Shown here: piece after piece, positions 53,724-60,226 of the stretch
Position numbering within the stretch: the stretch's first letter is position 1
Layout of the letters: every line of letters starts with the position of its first letter
Source of the DNA: an uncultured Barnesiella sp.
Lineage (GTDB): Bacteria; Bacteroidota; Bacteroidia; Bacteroidales; Barnesiellaceae
Direction: 5' to 3'
NCBI GenBank assembly: GCA_944320995.1
Contig: CALUJQ010000016.1
Location: forward strand, 1-60,226
Length of the DNA stretch: 60,226 nucleotides
Translations under genes and position numbers: made by a program
The notes under the pieces: generated by a model
Told to the model about the DNA's origin: nothing
Database searches by the model: none
What the model saw: the letters and a program-made list of their open reading frames with translations, nothing else

Positions 53724-54350
53724 ATGAAAATTAAATTTATTGCATTACTTTTGTGTGTAGCTGTAAGCGCCAACTTGGTAAAAGGACAAAACAACGTAAA
53801 AAGTGACGCCTCTGTGAACAAACACGATATTCGGCTCTCGGTGAGCGACGGGTTAACCCTCGGTATTGTCAACATTTTCGGAATGGGATTGACCGATGCC
53901 GTAACCGGCAGCAAACGTTCCGACGAAAAATCGAGTCTTGTTTACGGCCTCGGATACAGATATGCAATCAACCGATTCAAAGTGGGTGGAGATTTCGGAT
54001 TTGTACAGACCACCAGCAAACTGGCTCTTATCGGAGAAAAATCACCCTCTTTAAAAGAAAAAGAATTGAATTTCCTGATTTTACCCACAGTCGAGTTTGT
54101 TTACTTCAAACGAGGTTTGATTGAACTCTACGGAGCCGCGGCAGCTGGTGTAGATATTGTAAACCATACCGAAACAAGCCTCGTGAAAACAGCAAACAAG
54201 AATACGAAGAAAACCAATTTTTCTACCGACTTTGCCTATCAAATAAATCCTATCGCCCTCAGGGTAGGGAACGACCGCATCGGCGGATTTCTCGAAGCTG
54301 GACTCGGCTATAAAGGATTCCTTACGGCAGGTGTAAGTCTGAAATTCTGA
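53724..54350 (+). CDS. Small outer-membrane beta-barrel protein
   Basis: This 208-residue protein has a signal peptide ending near VKGQN (residue 22). Strands such as DIRLSVSDGLTLGIVNIFGMG, SLVYGLGYRYAINRFKVGGDFGF and LNFLILPTVEFVYFKRG, and the terminal VSLKF, fit an 8- to 10-strand barrel recognised by BAM through the last Phe. It lies 25 bases before the ECF sigma gene, so it may be the first gene of that operon. The function is unknown. No TAnnTTTG box precedes it. Confidence 0.65.
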   Translation: MKIKFIALLLCVAVSANLVKGQNNVKSDASVNKHDIRLSVSDGLTLGIVNIFGMGLTDAVTGSKRSDEKSSLVYGLGYRYAINRFKVGGDFGFVQTTSKLALIGEKSPSLKEKELNFLILPTVEFVYFKRGLIELYGAAAAGVDIVNHTETSLVKTANKNTKKTNFSTDFAYQINPIALRVGNDRIGGFLEAGLGYKGFLTAGVSLKF

Positions 54351-54375
54351 CCAACAACACGATAAATATACGCAA

Positions 54376-54951
54376 GTGTCACCCATGGGAGAAGAGAGAA
54401 AAGAACTTTTCAAAGTCCGATTTCAGAGGCTCTATCCGAGGCTATGCCGCATAGCCTACGGATACGTCTCAAACATGGACGATGCCGAAGATATTGTTCA
54501 AGAGCTATTCATCAATGTCTGGAACAAAAGGAAAGACGCTTTGACGGAAGAAGAATTTACCGCATACATGACTACGTCCATAAAAAATTGCTGCATTTCG
54601 TTCTTACGTAAAAAACAAGGTAACTTCGTTTCGATAGAAGATTATACTTCCGTCGCCATTGACAGACCCGACGAACACTATGAAGAGGCTGAAGAGGCAA
54701 AATCGACCGAAAATCTCCTGCAAGTGGCACTCGCTTCTCTACCGCCCAAGTGCAAGCATGTATTCCTCATGGCCAAACTTCACGGTTTGAAGTACCGCGA
54801 GATAGCCGAACAATTGAACCTCTCGGAGAAAACCATCGAGAACCAAATGTCAAGGGCCATTAAAATACTGCGGACTTTCGCGGCCGAAAACGCTTCGTTA
54901 CGAAGTGCCATTATCACCATCGTTTTATCCATCTTCATAAACTGCAAATAA
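54376..54951 (+). CDS. ECF-type RNA polymerase sigma factor
   Basis: This 191-residue protein is of Bacteroidetes sigma-70 family 1 type. Region 2 is FQRLYPRLCRIAYGYVSNMDDAEDIVQELFINVW, read in pieces here, and region 4 is LPPKCKHVFLMAKLHGLKYREIAEQL followed by LSEKTIENQMSRAIKIL. Region 4 ends with a hydrophobic C-terminal segment (SAIITIVLSIFINCK). It is followed within 1 base by the FecR gene, a classical pair in which the anti-sigma holds it off until a TonB signal arrives. The start could also lie at the preceding Ser codon region, but ATG 54376 gives a normal length. Confidence 0.9.
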   Translation: MSPMGEERKELFKVRFQRLYPRLCRIAYGYVSNMDDAEDIVQELFINVWNKRKDALTEEEFTAYMTTSIKNCCISFLRKKQGNFVSIEDYTSVAIDRPDEHYEEAEEAKSTENLLQVALASLPPKCKHVFLMAKLHGLKYREIAEQLNLSEKTIENQMSRAIKILRTFAAENASLRSAIITIVLSIFINCK

Positions 54952-54952
54952 A

Positions 54953-55918
54953 ATGAAAAATCATGATGACATAGATGAACTGTTGGCCAAGCACTTCGCT
55001 CACGAAGAACTGACTGCCGCTCAACAAAACCAATTGGAGATGTGGATAGAAGCCTGCCCCGAAGAGTATAAACGATTGCAAAAACTAATCGATATGCCCC
55101 TAAGCTCAAAACTCCCTTTTCATGTCGATTCTGAACGAGCATGGGCAAAAATCGAACCGAAACTCGACAACAATCCCTTCAAAAAACACCTCGAGCGCAA
55201 GAAAGTTATATACTATTCCGTGGCGGCTTCTATCGCCCTCATCTTGGCCACTGTCGCCTTATATACGTTTCACAACACCGAACCCGACACGCTGTATTAT
55301 GCCGATTTAACCCAAACCGAAACCTTTTTACTCCCCGATAGCTCGCAAGTCACGCTCTATCCCAATGCGTCTCTCTCCTTCCGTTATGCTTCCAACGAGA
55401 CAGAACGGCTGGTAGAGCTGAAAGGGAAAGCCTTCTTCCGGGTGAAAAACCGGGAAAACACGCCGTTCACGATTAAAGCACGGCAACTCAAAGTCGAGGT
55501 CCTCGGAACCTCGTTCCTCATCGACGCCCCTCATGACAACAAAACCGGGGTATTCGTCGAAAGCGGAAGAGTAAAAGTATCCGCCGCCCACAACAACGTC
55601 GTTCTGGAAGCCAACGAGAAAGTCGAACTGATCGACGACCAAATGAAATTGGGCATTATCGACGACCCCTCGACATTCTTCGGAAAAGAAGACTCGGTTC
55701 TGGTTTTTCAAAACAAGCCCATAACCGAGGTAGTCAAAGAGCTCGAAAGGCAAACCGGTATCCGCATCGAACTGGGAAAAGGAGTCGAAAAGAACTCGGT
55801 CACCACCAGAATCAATGCGGCGGAAAAAGAAAACATAGCAACAGAACTGGCATTCCTTTGCGGGTGCAAATGCGACACGATAGAGAAGGGAAAACATTAC
55901 AGGCTTTATTATGAATAG
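54953..55918 (+). CDS. FecR-type anti-sigma factor
   Basis: This 321-residue protein has a cytoplasmic N-terminus with DIDELLAKHFAHEEL and a single membrane helix at about 86-105. The periplasmic FecR domain follows: TETFLLPDSSQVTLYPNASL, LKGKAFFRVKNRE.TPFTIKA, VEVLGTSFLIDAP and a C-terminal DUF4974-like part (FQNKPITEVVKELERQTGIRI). The C-terminal part resembles the STN fold of the partner receptor. It overlaps the receptor gene by 8 bases. Confidence 0.92.
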   Translation: MKNHDDIDELLAKHFAHEELTAAQQNQLEMWIEACPEEYKRLQKLIDMPLSSKLPFHVDSERAWAKIEPKLDNNPFKKHLERKKVIYYSVAASIALILATVALYTFHNTEPDTLYYADLTQTETFLLPDSSQVTLYPNASLSFRYASNETERLVELKGKAFFRVKNRENTPFTIKARQLKVEVLGTSFLIDAPHDNKTGVFVESGRVKVSAAHNNVVLEANEKVELIDDQMKLGIIDDPSTFFGKEDSVLVFQNKPITEVVKELERQTGIRIELGKGVEKNSVTTRINAAEKENIATELAFLCGCKCDTIEKGKHYRLYYE

Positions 55919-58346
55919 ATTCAAAATCTTATTCACAATTATAGCATTACTTGGGATATTTTCATCGAAAGGTGAAAGACAAAACCAACCCTCCCCGATA
56001 GCAGAAGAGCGGATAACCATTTCCGCCTCTTCTGCTACCGTGTTACAATGGTTCGACCAAATAGAGAAAAAGAGTGGTATCACCCTATCGTACAACCCTT
56101 CGGCTATCGACGTAAACAAAATATGCGAAATAAAACGGTCGGGTGAACGGAGCATCGACCAACTCCTAAAAGAGGTACTGAAAGGCTATTCTTTCCAAAC
56201 GACTATAATCCCTCCTCGAAAACTGGTGATACAGATCAACGACGAAAAAATGTTCAGCATCACCGGTAGCATATACGAGGAGGGCAGCGACGAAAAACTC
56301 TACGGGGCTATCGTTTCTCTCTACGACGAAAACGGGAAAAGACAATACTCCCTATCCGACGCAAACGGGAATTTCAAGATTCTTGCCCCCAGCGGCACCT
56401 ACCACATGCTCGTCTCCTGCATGGGCTACACCCCCCTCGAACAGACTCTCTATATAAACCGCGACCTCTTCCTGTTGCCAAGGCTTCAAGCACAACTTTT
56501 CGAAATAGACGAAGTGACCGTAAAATCGCACAAATTGAGCAACACGCTGGACGAACTGGCTCCGTCGAGTATGCTTTCGTTCAACTGCAACGACCTGTTC
56601 TCCCAAATCTGGATCCTGCCGGGCGTAAGCGGTATTCCCACAGGCAACAACTTTCTGGTAGATGGCGGCGGATATGACGAAAACCAACTCTTGCTGGACG
56701 GCGTTCCGGTCTATCACCCGGGGCATCTCAACCTGTTGCTGCCCGTCTTCAACGGCGATGCCGTTAAAAACATCATTTTCCACAAAGGATTCTTCCCGAC
56801 CAAACTGGAAGGTAAGCTCTCGTCGATTACCGAAGTGACCTTGAAAGACGGGAACAAGCAGGAACACATTCGCACCCTCACACTCGATATGCCTGCGGCC
56901 TCGGTGATGCTCGAAGGACCTATCATCAAAAACAAATTGTCATATCTCGTCAGTGCCAGAAGAAGTTGGCTCGACCTTTTCGACAACTTCCTTTCGGAAG
57001 AAGACCGGTTAAACCACTCCTCGCTCGACTTTAATGCCAAACTATCGTACGACATCTCACCGTCGAGCTCGGTCAAAGCATTGGCCTACAATGCCAAAGA
57101 CAATTACCGACTCCCCACGATCGACGGCGATAAAATATCGGTACTACGATGGGACAACCAAATATACCAACTCTCTTATAACATTCAGAAAGGGAAATGG
57201 GGTAATACCACCTCCCTCTTTTACTCCTCACACGAAAACATCGCCCTTGCCGAATTGCTGGGTTTCGCAACAGAGACCGACACATACGTCCACAGCGGAA
57301 TAAAATCATTTAACATCACTTCGGAATTCAGCTACAAACACGACAATATTTACAGTACCCGCTGGGGGGCCAAATACTCGCACGAAATCTACGAACTGGC
57401 CGTATTCGGCGATACCATGCGCGTACGCAACGAACCCATCGACCAATTTTCAATCTTCTACGATAACCTCATACGGATCACGTCCAAACTGCTCACACAA
57501 GTCGGAGTCCATTTCGTAGGGTATCTCCCTCGAAACCACCGAGACTATTACAGCATTCAGCCCCGTTTTTCGGTCAAATATTCGCCATTCGAGAACGATT
57601 TGTTCTACCTCAATTTCTCGAAAATGGAGCAGTTCTATCACTACCTGCGATTCAATATCTTCTACCTCCCTACCGATTTCAGAATGCCCAGTATCGAATC
57701 GTACAAACCCCGCTCGTCGGAACACTACGAAGCCGGATGGAAACACTATCTGCAAAACGGGGTCTTCGAAGCGTCACTATACTACAAGACCCGAAGAAAC
57801 ATCGTAGCTCTTCGACCCGAAACTTTTGTCGAGGATAACCAATGGGATAACTATATCATGACCGGCAATGGCGACAGCTACGGGATCAAACTATACTTTT
57901 ACAATTACTGGAAACGCTGGCTGTTACAAAGTTCCTACACCTATGCCCGAAGCCGGGAATGGTTCGACGAATTGAAAGAGCAAGGAAAACTCCCCTCACT
58001 TTACGACATTCCGCACCAACTAAACATCGCGCTCTCCTACAAACTGACGGCCAACTCGTTGATTTCGATCGGAGGGCTATTGCGCTCGGGAAAAATCGTC
58101 GATATAGACGAAGACTCTTTTGACCCCGTCCCGATCGAACAATTCCGAAAAAAACGAACCCCGCTCAATTACAGGGTCGATGCCGGATATGCTTATAAAA
58201 AAGATTTTAATGGAAAACTGCTGCTCCTGCGTTTCGGGTTATACAACATCGTAGGAAATCCCCCCGAAGAGGAAGTGATCAGTTTCTACTCCGTACAATG
58301 GCATTACAACTGCTTGCCTTACGGGAGTGTCAGTTTCAAATTTTAA
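55911..58346 (+). CDS. STN-domain TonB-dependent receptor
   Basis: This 811-residue receptor has a signal peptide to about residue 22. An STN domain (about 35-105: ERITISASSATVLQWFDQI, LLKEVLKGYSFQTTI) is the part that signals to the FecR anti-sigma. Next come a carboxypeptidase-regulatory-like domain (about 115-190: ITGSIYEEGSDEKLYGAIVS), a plug (VDGGGYDENQLLLDGVPVYH) and the barrel ending in Phe (SVSFKF). It should report substrate binding to the sigma factor. There is no SusD-type partner next to it, and the substrate is unknown. Confidence 0.88.
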   Translation: MNRFKILFTIIALLGIFSSKGERQNQPSPIAEERITISASSATVLQWFDQIEKKSGITLSYNPSAIDVNKICEIKRSGERSIDQLLKEVLKGYSFQTTIIPPRKLVIQINDEKMFSITGSIYEEGSDEKLYGAIVSLYDENGKRQYSLSDANGNFKILAPSGTYHMLVSCMGYTPLEQTLYINRDLFLLPRLQAQLFEIDEVTVKSHKLSNTLDELAPSSMLSFNCNDLFSQIWILPGVSGIPTGNNFLVDGGGYDENQLLLDGVPVYHPGHLNLLLPVFNGDAVKNIIFHKGFFPTKLEGKLSSITEVTLKDGNKQEHIRTLTLDMPAASVMLEGPIIKNKLSYLVSARRSWLDLFDNFLSEEDRLNHSSLDFNAKLSYDISPSSSVKALAYNAKDNYRLPTIDGDKISVLRWDNQIYQLSYNIQKGKWGNTTSLFYSSHENIALAELLGFATETDTYVHSGIKSFNITSEFSYKHDNIYSTRWGAKYSHEIYELAVFGDTMRVRNEPIDQFSIFYDNLIRITSKLLTQVGVHFVGYLPRNHRDYYSIQPRFSVKYSPFENDLFYLNFSKMEQFYHYLRFNIFYLPTDFRMPSIESYKPRSSEHYEAGWKHYLQNGVFEASLYYKTRRNIVALRPETFVEDNQWDNYIMTGNGDSYGIKLYFYNYWKRWLLQSSYTYARSREWFDELKEQGKLPSLYDIPHQLNIALSYKLTANSLISIGGLLRSGKIVDIDEDSFDPVPIEQFRKKRTPLNYRVDAGYAYKKDFNGKLLLLRFGLYNIVGNPPEEEVISFYSVQWHYNCLPYGSVSFKF

Positions 58347-58450
58347 ACACAGGATACTCCCGGGGAGAGAGAAAAAAGAATTCTCCGGACCGAGAATGCC
58401 GAAGGATAAAAAATATCCGCTCCTTTCTCCCAGCCGAAGCGGAAAAACAA

Positions 58451-58630
58451 TTACCAAAACTTATTCTGCCGGGGATTATATTCAAATCCCACACTACCCA
58501 ACTTGTCTTCCAAATCGGATTTACTGATATGCATATCGTCGCACAACTCGTCGAGCGACGCATAATTATCCCGCAACTTCGTATTGATATACGAAAACAA
58601 AATCATCGGGTCCTCGGGTAAACCATTCAT
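58451..58630 (-). CDS. DUF4250 family small protein
   Basis: The frame encodes 59 residues: MNGLPEDPMILFSYINTKLR, then DNYASLDELCDDMHISKSDL and EDKLGSVGFEYNPRQNKFW. This is a close fit to the DUF4250 family, including the PMILLSxxNTKLRDxYxSLDELC block and the terminal FEYNP..NKF. Its function is unknown. It faces the TonB receptor gene, and a perfect -7 box (TATCTTTG, 58656-58663) precedes it. Because it is short, automatic gene callers may miss it. Confidence 0.88.
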   Translation of the reverse strand: MNGLPEDPMILFSYINTKLRDNYASLDELCDDMHISKSDLEDKLGSVGFEYNPRQNKFW

Positions 58631-58655
58631 ACACTATCTTTTTTATTTCGAGGTG

Positions 58656-58663
58656 CAAAGATA
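58656..58663 (-). promoter_or_regulatory. -7 box TATCTTTG for the DUF4250 gene
   Basis: This is a perfect consensus match on the minus strand, 26 bases before the ATG at 58630. Confidence 0.6.
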
Positions 58664-58740
58664 CTGCTTTTTCATTCAACTTCGTCCCCTCACCCACAAT
58701 TTTTCCAGAAACCCATATCGCCACAACGGAAAGGAAAGGC

Positions 58741-58778
58741 AAAAAATACCCCCGCATTGCCATTTAGCCGTGCGGGGG
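58741..58778 (-). terminator. Terminator of the DUF4878-like lipoprotein gene
   Basis: CCCCCGCA arms (58749-58756 with 58771-58778) form an 8-bp G+C stem with a 14-base loop. On the minus strand they are followed by T residues (58741-58746). It lies 26 bases past the stop at 58804. Confidence 0.75.
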
Positions 58779-58803
58779 CAAATAGGTTCAACAAGACGAC
58801 GCC

Positions 58804-59220
58804 CTATTTATTCATATCCATCAGCCATTTGCCATCTCTCTTAACCATGGTTTGCTTGTTCTCTTTTTGCGAGCCATCACCAAACTTCTGGGTAAAAGTC
58901 ACAACAGCACTGTTGCCGTCCTCTGCGATCTCTTCCGAGATGATTTCTATACTTTCGAAACCGCCCCGTTTTTCAAACTCTTTGGAACTCTTCTCTTTTA
59001 GCAGGCTGACCCACATCGCTTTTTGTTCATTGATCTGGTCTTCGGTAAGCCCCTCTTCCAAAGCCATACCCTCTACAAATTTCTCGTAATTCCCGGCTTT
59101 CAGGTCATCGACATACCCTTTCAATGCACTCCCCGGAGTGGCCGAAGAAGAAGAAGAAGAACAAGAAGCCATTATAATCATGGCTACGATCCACATGCTG
59201 AAACTCAAAATTCTTTTCAT
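58804..59220 (-). CDS. DUF4878-like lipoprotein
   Basis: The protein has 138 residues. The signal peptide ends in a lipobox MASC (Cys20) followed by a run of serines. The mature domain (PGSALKGYVDDLKAGNYEKF, then VVTFTQKFGDGSQ..TMVKRDGKWLMDMNK) fits the DUF4878/NTF2-like fold: a helix hairpin with a cone-shaped sheet. The molecular function is unknown. The YiiX-like gene lies 33 bases upstream on the same strand and is probably co-transcribed. Confidence 0.75.
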   Translation of the reverse strand: MKRILSFSMWIVAMIIMASCSSSSSSATPGSALKGYVDDLKAGNYEKFVEGMALEEGLTEDQINEQKAMWVSLLKEKSSKEFEKRGGFESIEIISEEIAEDGNSAVVTFTQKFGDGSQKENKQTMVKRDGKWLMDMNK

Positions 59221-59253
59221 AAGTGTCCCTTTTTTAAGTGAATAAATGTGTAA

Positions 59254-59880
59254 TTAAAAATGATATATCAAACGGAGCTTGTCGCTCTGCGCAATATCGT
59301 TAGGTAAAAGATAGTCTCCTCGAAGAACCGGAACATTTATTCGACTCAAACGTCCCTCGGGCAAATCGATTCCCTCTTTTCTATATACATGGTCTATCAA
59401 TTCGGTACAATACATCTTCATGGTATCGGTCAAGTCATACTCATGGTCAAACAAGACTCCGGCACGGAACATCGACAAGGCATGTTGCGCAGCTTTCGAT
59501 GCGGCCTCCCTCGCATTTGCCACCCTCATGACGGCACCACTCGAAGCCCGCTCTTTGGCAAAGAACTTCTCTATCGGTTCCATTTTCACGCGGTCCTCAT
59601 CGCCTTTATAATCGGGTTCTCCCGGCACAGCATGTATCACAAACCATTTCCCTGCCTCTTGTTTAAGAATACCCACATGAGAATATGCCCCGCTTTTATC
59701 GGCAGCCAATACGACCTGACTCGTCAAGCCCGTCCCCCTTCGGAACACAAGGTCTCCATCACGAAGCGATTCGGTAGGCAAGCCCTCCGAAGAACCCATG
59801 CCACTACCTTTGCAAGCAGTCAAAGCAAACAGGCCTAACAACAGTTCTACAATCCCCAATATGAATATCTTTCGAACCAT
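59254..59880 (-). CDS. YiiX/YebB-like permuted NlpC/P60 lipoprotein
   Basis: From ATG 59880 the protein has 208 residues. The signal peptide ends in ALTAC, a lipobox. The core has GDLVFRRGTG, AYSHVGILKQ (catalytic His about 67) and a C-terminal MYCTELIDHVYRKEGID (catalytic Cys about 157). This is the permuted papain-like order of YiiX/NLPC_P60 proteins, which are thought to hydrolyse peptide or lipid amide bonds in the envelope. A perfect -7 box ends 7 bases before this ATG. An upstream start at 59919 would lie before the promoter. Confidence 0.82.
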   Translation of the reverse strand: MVRKIFILGIVELLLGLFALTACKGSGMGSSEGLPTESLRDGDLVFRRGTGLTSQVVLAADKSGAYSHVGILKQEAGKWFVIHAVPGEPDYKGDEDRVKMEPIEKFFAKERASSGAVMRVANAREAASKAAQHALSMFRAGVLFDHEYDLTDTMKMYCTELIDHVYRKEGIDLPEGRLSRINVPVLRGDYLLPNDIAQSDKLRLIYHF

Positions 59881-59886
59881 TATTCG

Positions 59887-59894
59887 CAAATATA
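59887..59894 (-). promoter_or_regulatory. -7 box TATATTTG immediately before the YiiX-like gene
   Basis: This is a perfect consensus match on the minus strand. The G of the box is 7 bases from the ATG at 59880, so the transcript would have almost no leader. Confidence 0.5.
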
Positions 59895-60021
59895 GAAAAA
59901 AATTTTTAAGATTTATCAAAATACCTCGCTTTTCTCCTTTTACCTACAAAATTCATTAACCAACCATACGATTTCCTCCGGTTCAAACCGGGCATATTCC
60001 TCCAATTAATCGTGAACCGAC

Positions 60022-60061
60022 AAAAAAATTGCCGCCCGGCTTATTCAGTCGAGCGGCAATT
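60022..60061 (-). terminator. Malate dehydrogenase terminator
   Basis: A hairpin with an outer AATTGCCGC stem (60027-60035 with 60053-60061), an inner CGGCT stem and a 5-base loop. On the minus strand it ends in a run of T. Confidence 0.85.
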
Positions 60062-60085
60062 CCCAATAAGTTCGATTCAAAAATC

Positions 60086-60226
60086 TTATTTCAAAGCGTC
60101 GGCAAGAGCGGCGTTGGTCTTATGAACGGCAGCTGCACTCTTGGCAAATGCCTCTTTCTCGGCAGCATTCAAATTCAACTCAACCACTTTCTCGATACCG
60201 TTGCGGCCCAATACACAGGGAACACC
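60086..60226 (-). CDS. mdh: Malate dehydrogenase, partial (C-terminal 46 residues)
   Basis: Only the end of the gene is visible. The last residues read GVPCVLGRNGIEKVVELNL, then NAAEKEAFAKSAAAVHKTNA and ALADALK. The GxPxxLGxxGIExxxELxL pattern followed by an alanine-rich helix is the C-terminal part of bacterial LDH-like malate dehydrogenases. The start lies beyond position 60226. It would supply malate to the class I fumarase at 7-8.8 kb in the reductive succinate branch. Confidence 0.85.
   Translation of the reverse strand, partial: GVPCVLGRNGIEKVVELNLNAAEKEAFAKSAAAVHKTNAALADALK

Noticed and set aside
1..60226. CRISPR array, tRNA or rRNA genes, insertion sequences
   Set aside because: Gene-free stretches were read for direct repeats with spacers, cloverleaf-like arms and transposase remnants; only the 86-base tandem repeat at 20 kb and the listed hairpins were found.

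Overview
The window is a chromosomal segment of a Bacteroidales bacterium, at roughly half G+C. Three things point there. Promoters carry the Bacteroidetes -7 box TAnnTTTG. The window holds a type IX secretion module (two PorU-like proteases and PorV) and two exported proteins with type IX sorting-like C-termini. It also holds Bacteroidetes-typical genes such as PPi-dependent phosphofructokinase, DUF3127, DUF4250 and an ECF sigma/FecR/TonB receptor set. The type IX genes and base composition would fit a Barnesiella-like gut member, but the genus is a guess.

Layout. 1-2.4 kb: 3' part of PPi-phosphofructokinase and a NodZ/O-fucosyltransferase-like gene. 2.4-6.9 kb: a five-gene minus-strand block of phage-structural character (capsid-like, head-adaptor-like and fibre-like proteins) with no terminase, portal or integrase; this is the least explained region. 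7-10.6 kb: fumarase, alanine dehydrogenase and an OB-fold DUF3127 protein. 10.8-18.2 kb: rsfS, ftsH, cdsA, purM, udk, mltF-like and a DUF3332 lipoprotein, all on the plus strand. 18.3-24.8 kb: pepD, a tandem repeat with mini-ORFs, a small membrane protein, an OmpH-like lipoprotein, an SGNH hydrolase, radC, a GT2 glycosyltransferase, efp and rpmH. 24.8-29.8 kb: a PAP2/beta-barrel fusion, an AddA-like helicase-nuclease and a SUI1 factor.

29.9-40 kb: porU-like gene 1, rex, an FAH-fold hydrolase, porU-like gene 2, porV and ispF. The PorU and PorV homologues should process and anchor type IX cargo at the cell surface. Two likely cargoes are encoded nearby, an S8 protease (42.4 kb) and a Big_2 adhesin-like protein (50.2 kb).

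40-50 kb: a GH43-like lipoprotein, then mnmA, the S8 protease, xseA and xseB in tight coupling, then gltX, a beta-barrel protein and waaA, and a converging low-molecular-weight phosphatase. 50-60 kb: the Big_2 protein, a secreted GDPD, a small outer-membrane protein followed by ECF sigma factor, FecR anti-sigma and TonB-dependent receptor, then DUF4250, a DUF4878-like lipoprotein, a YiiX-like lipoprotein and the 3' end of malate dehydrogenase.

No tRNA, rRNA, CRISPR array, insertion sequence or integrase was recognised. All functions are inferred from reading the translated sequences by eye; no database search was run.
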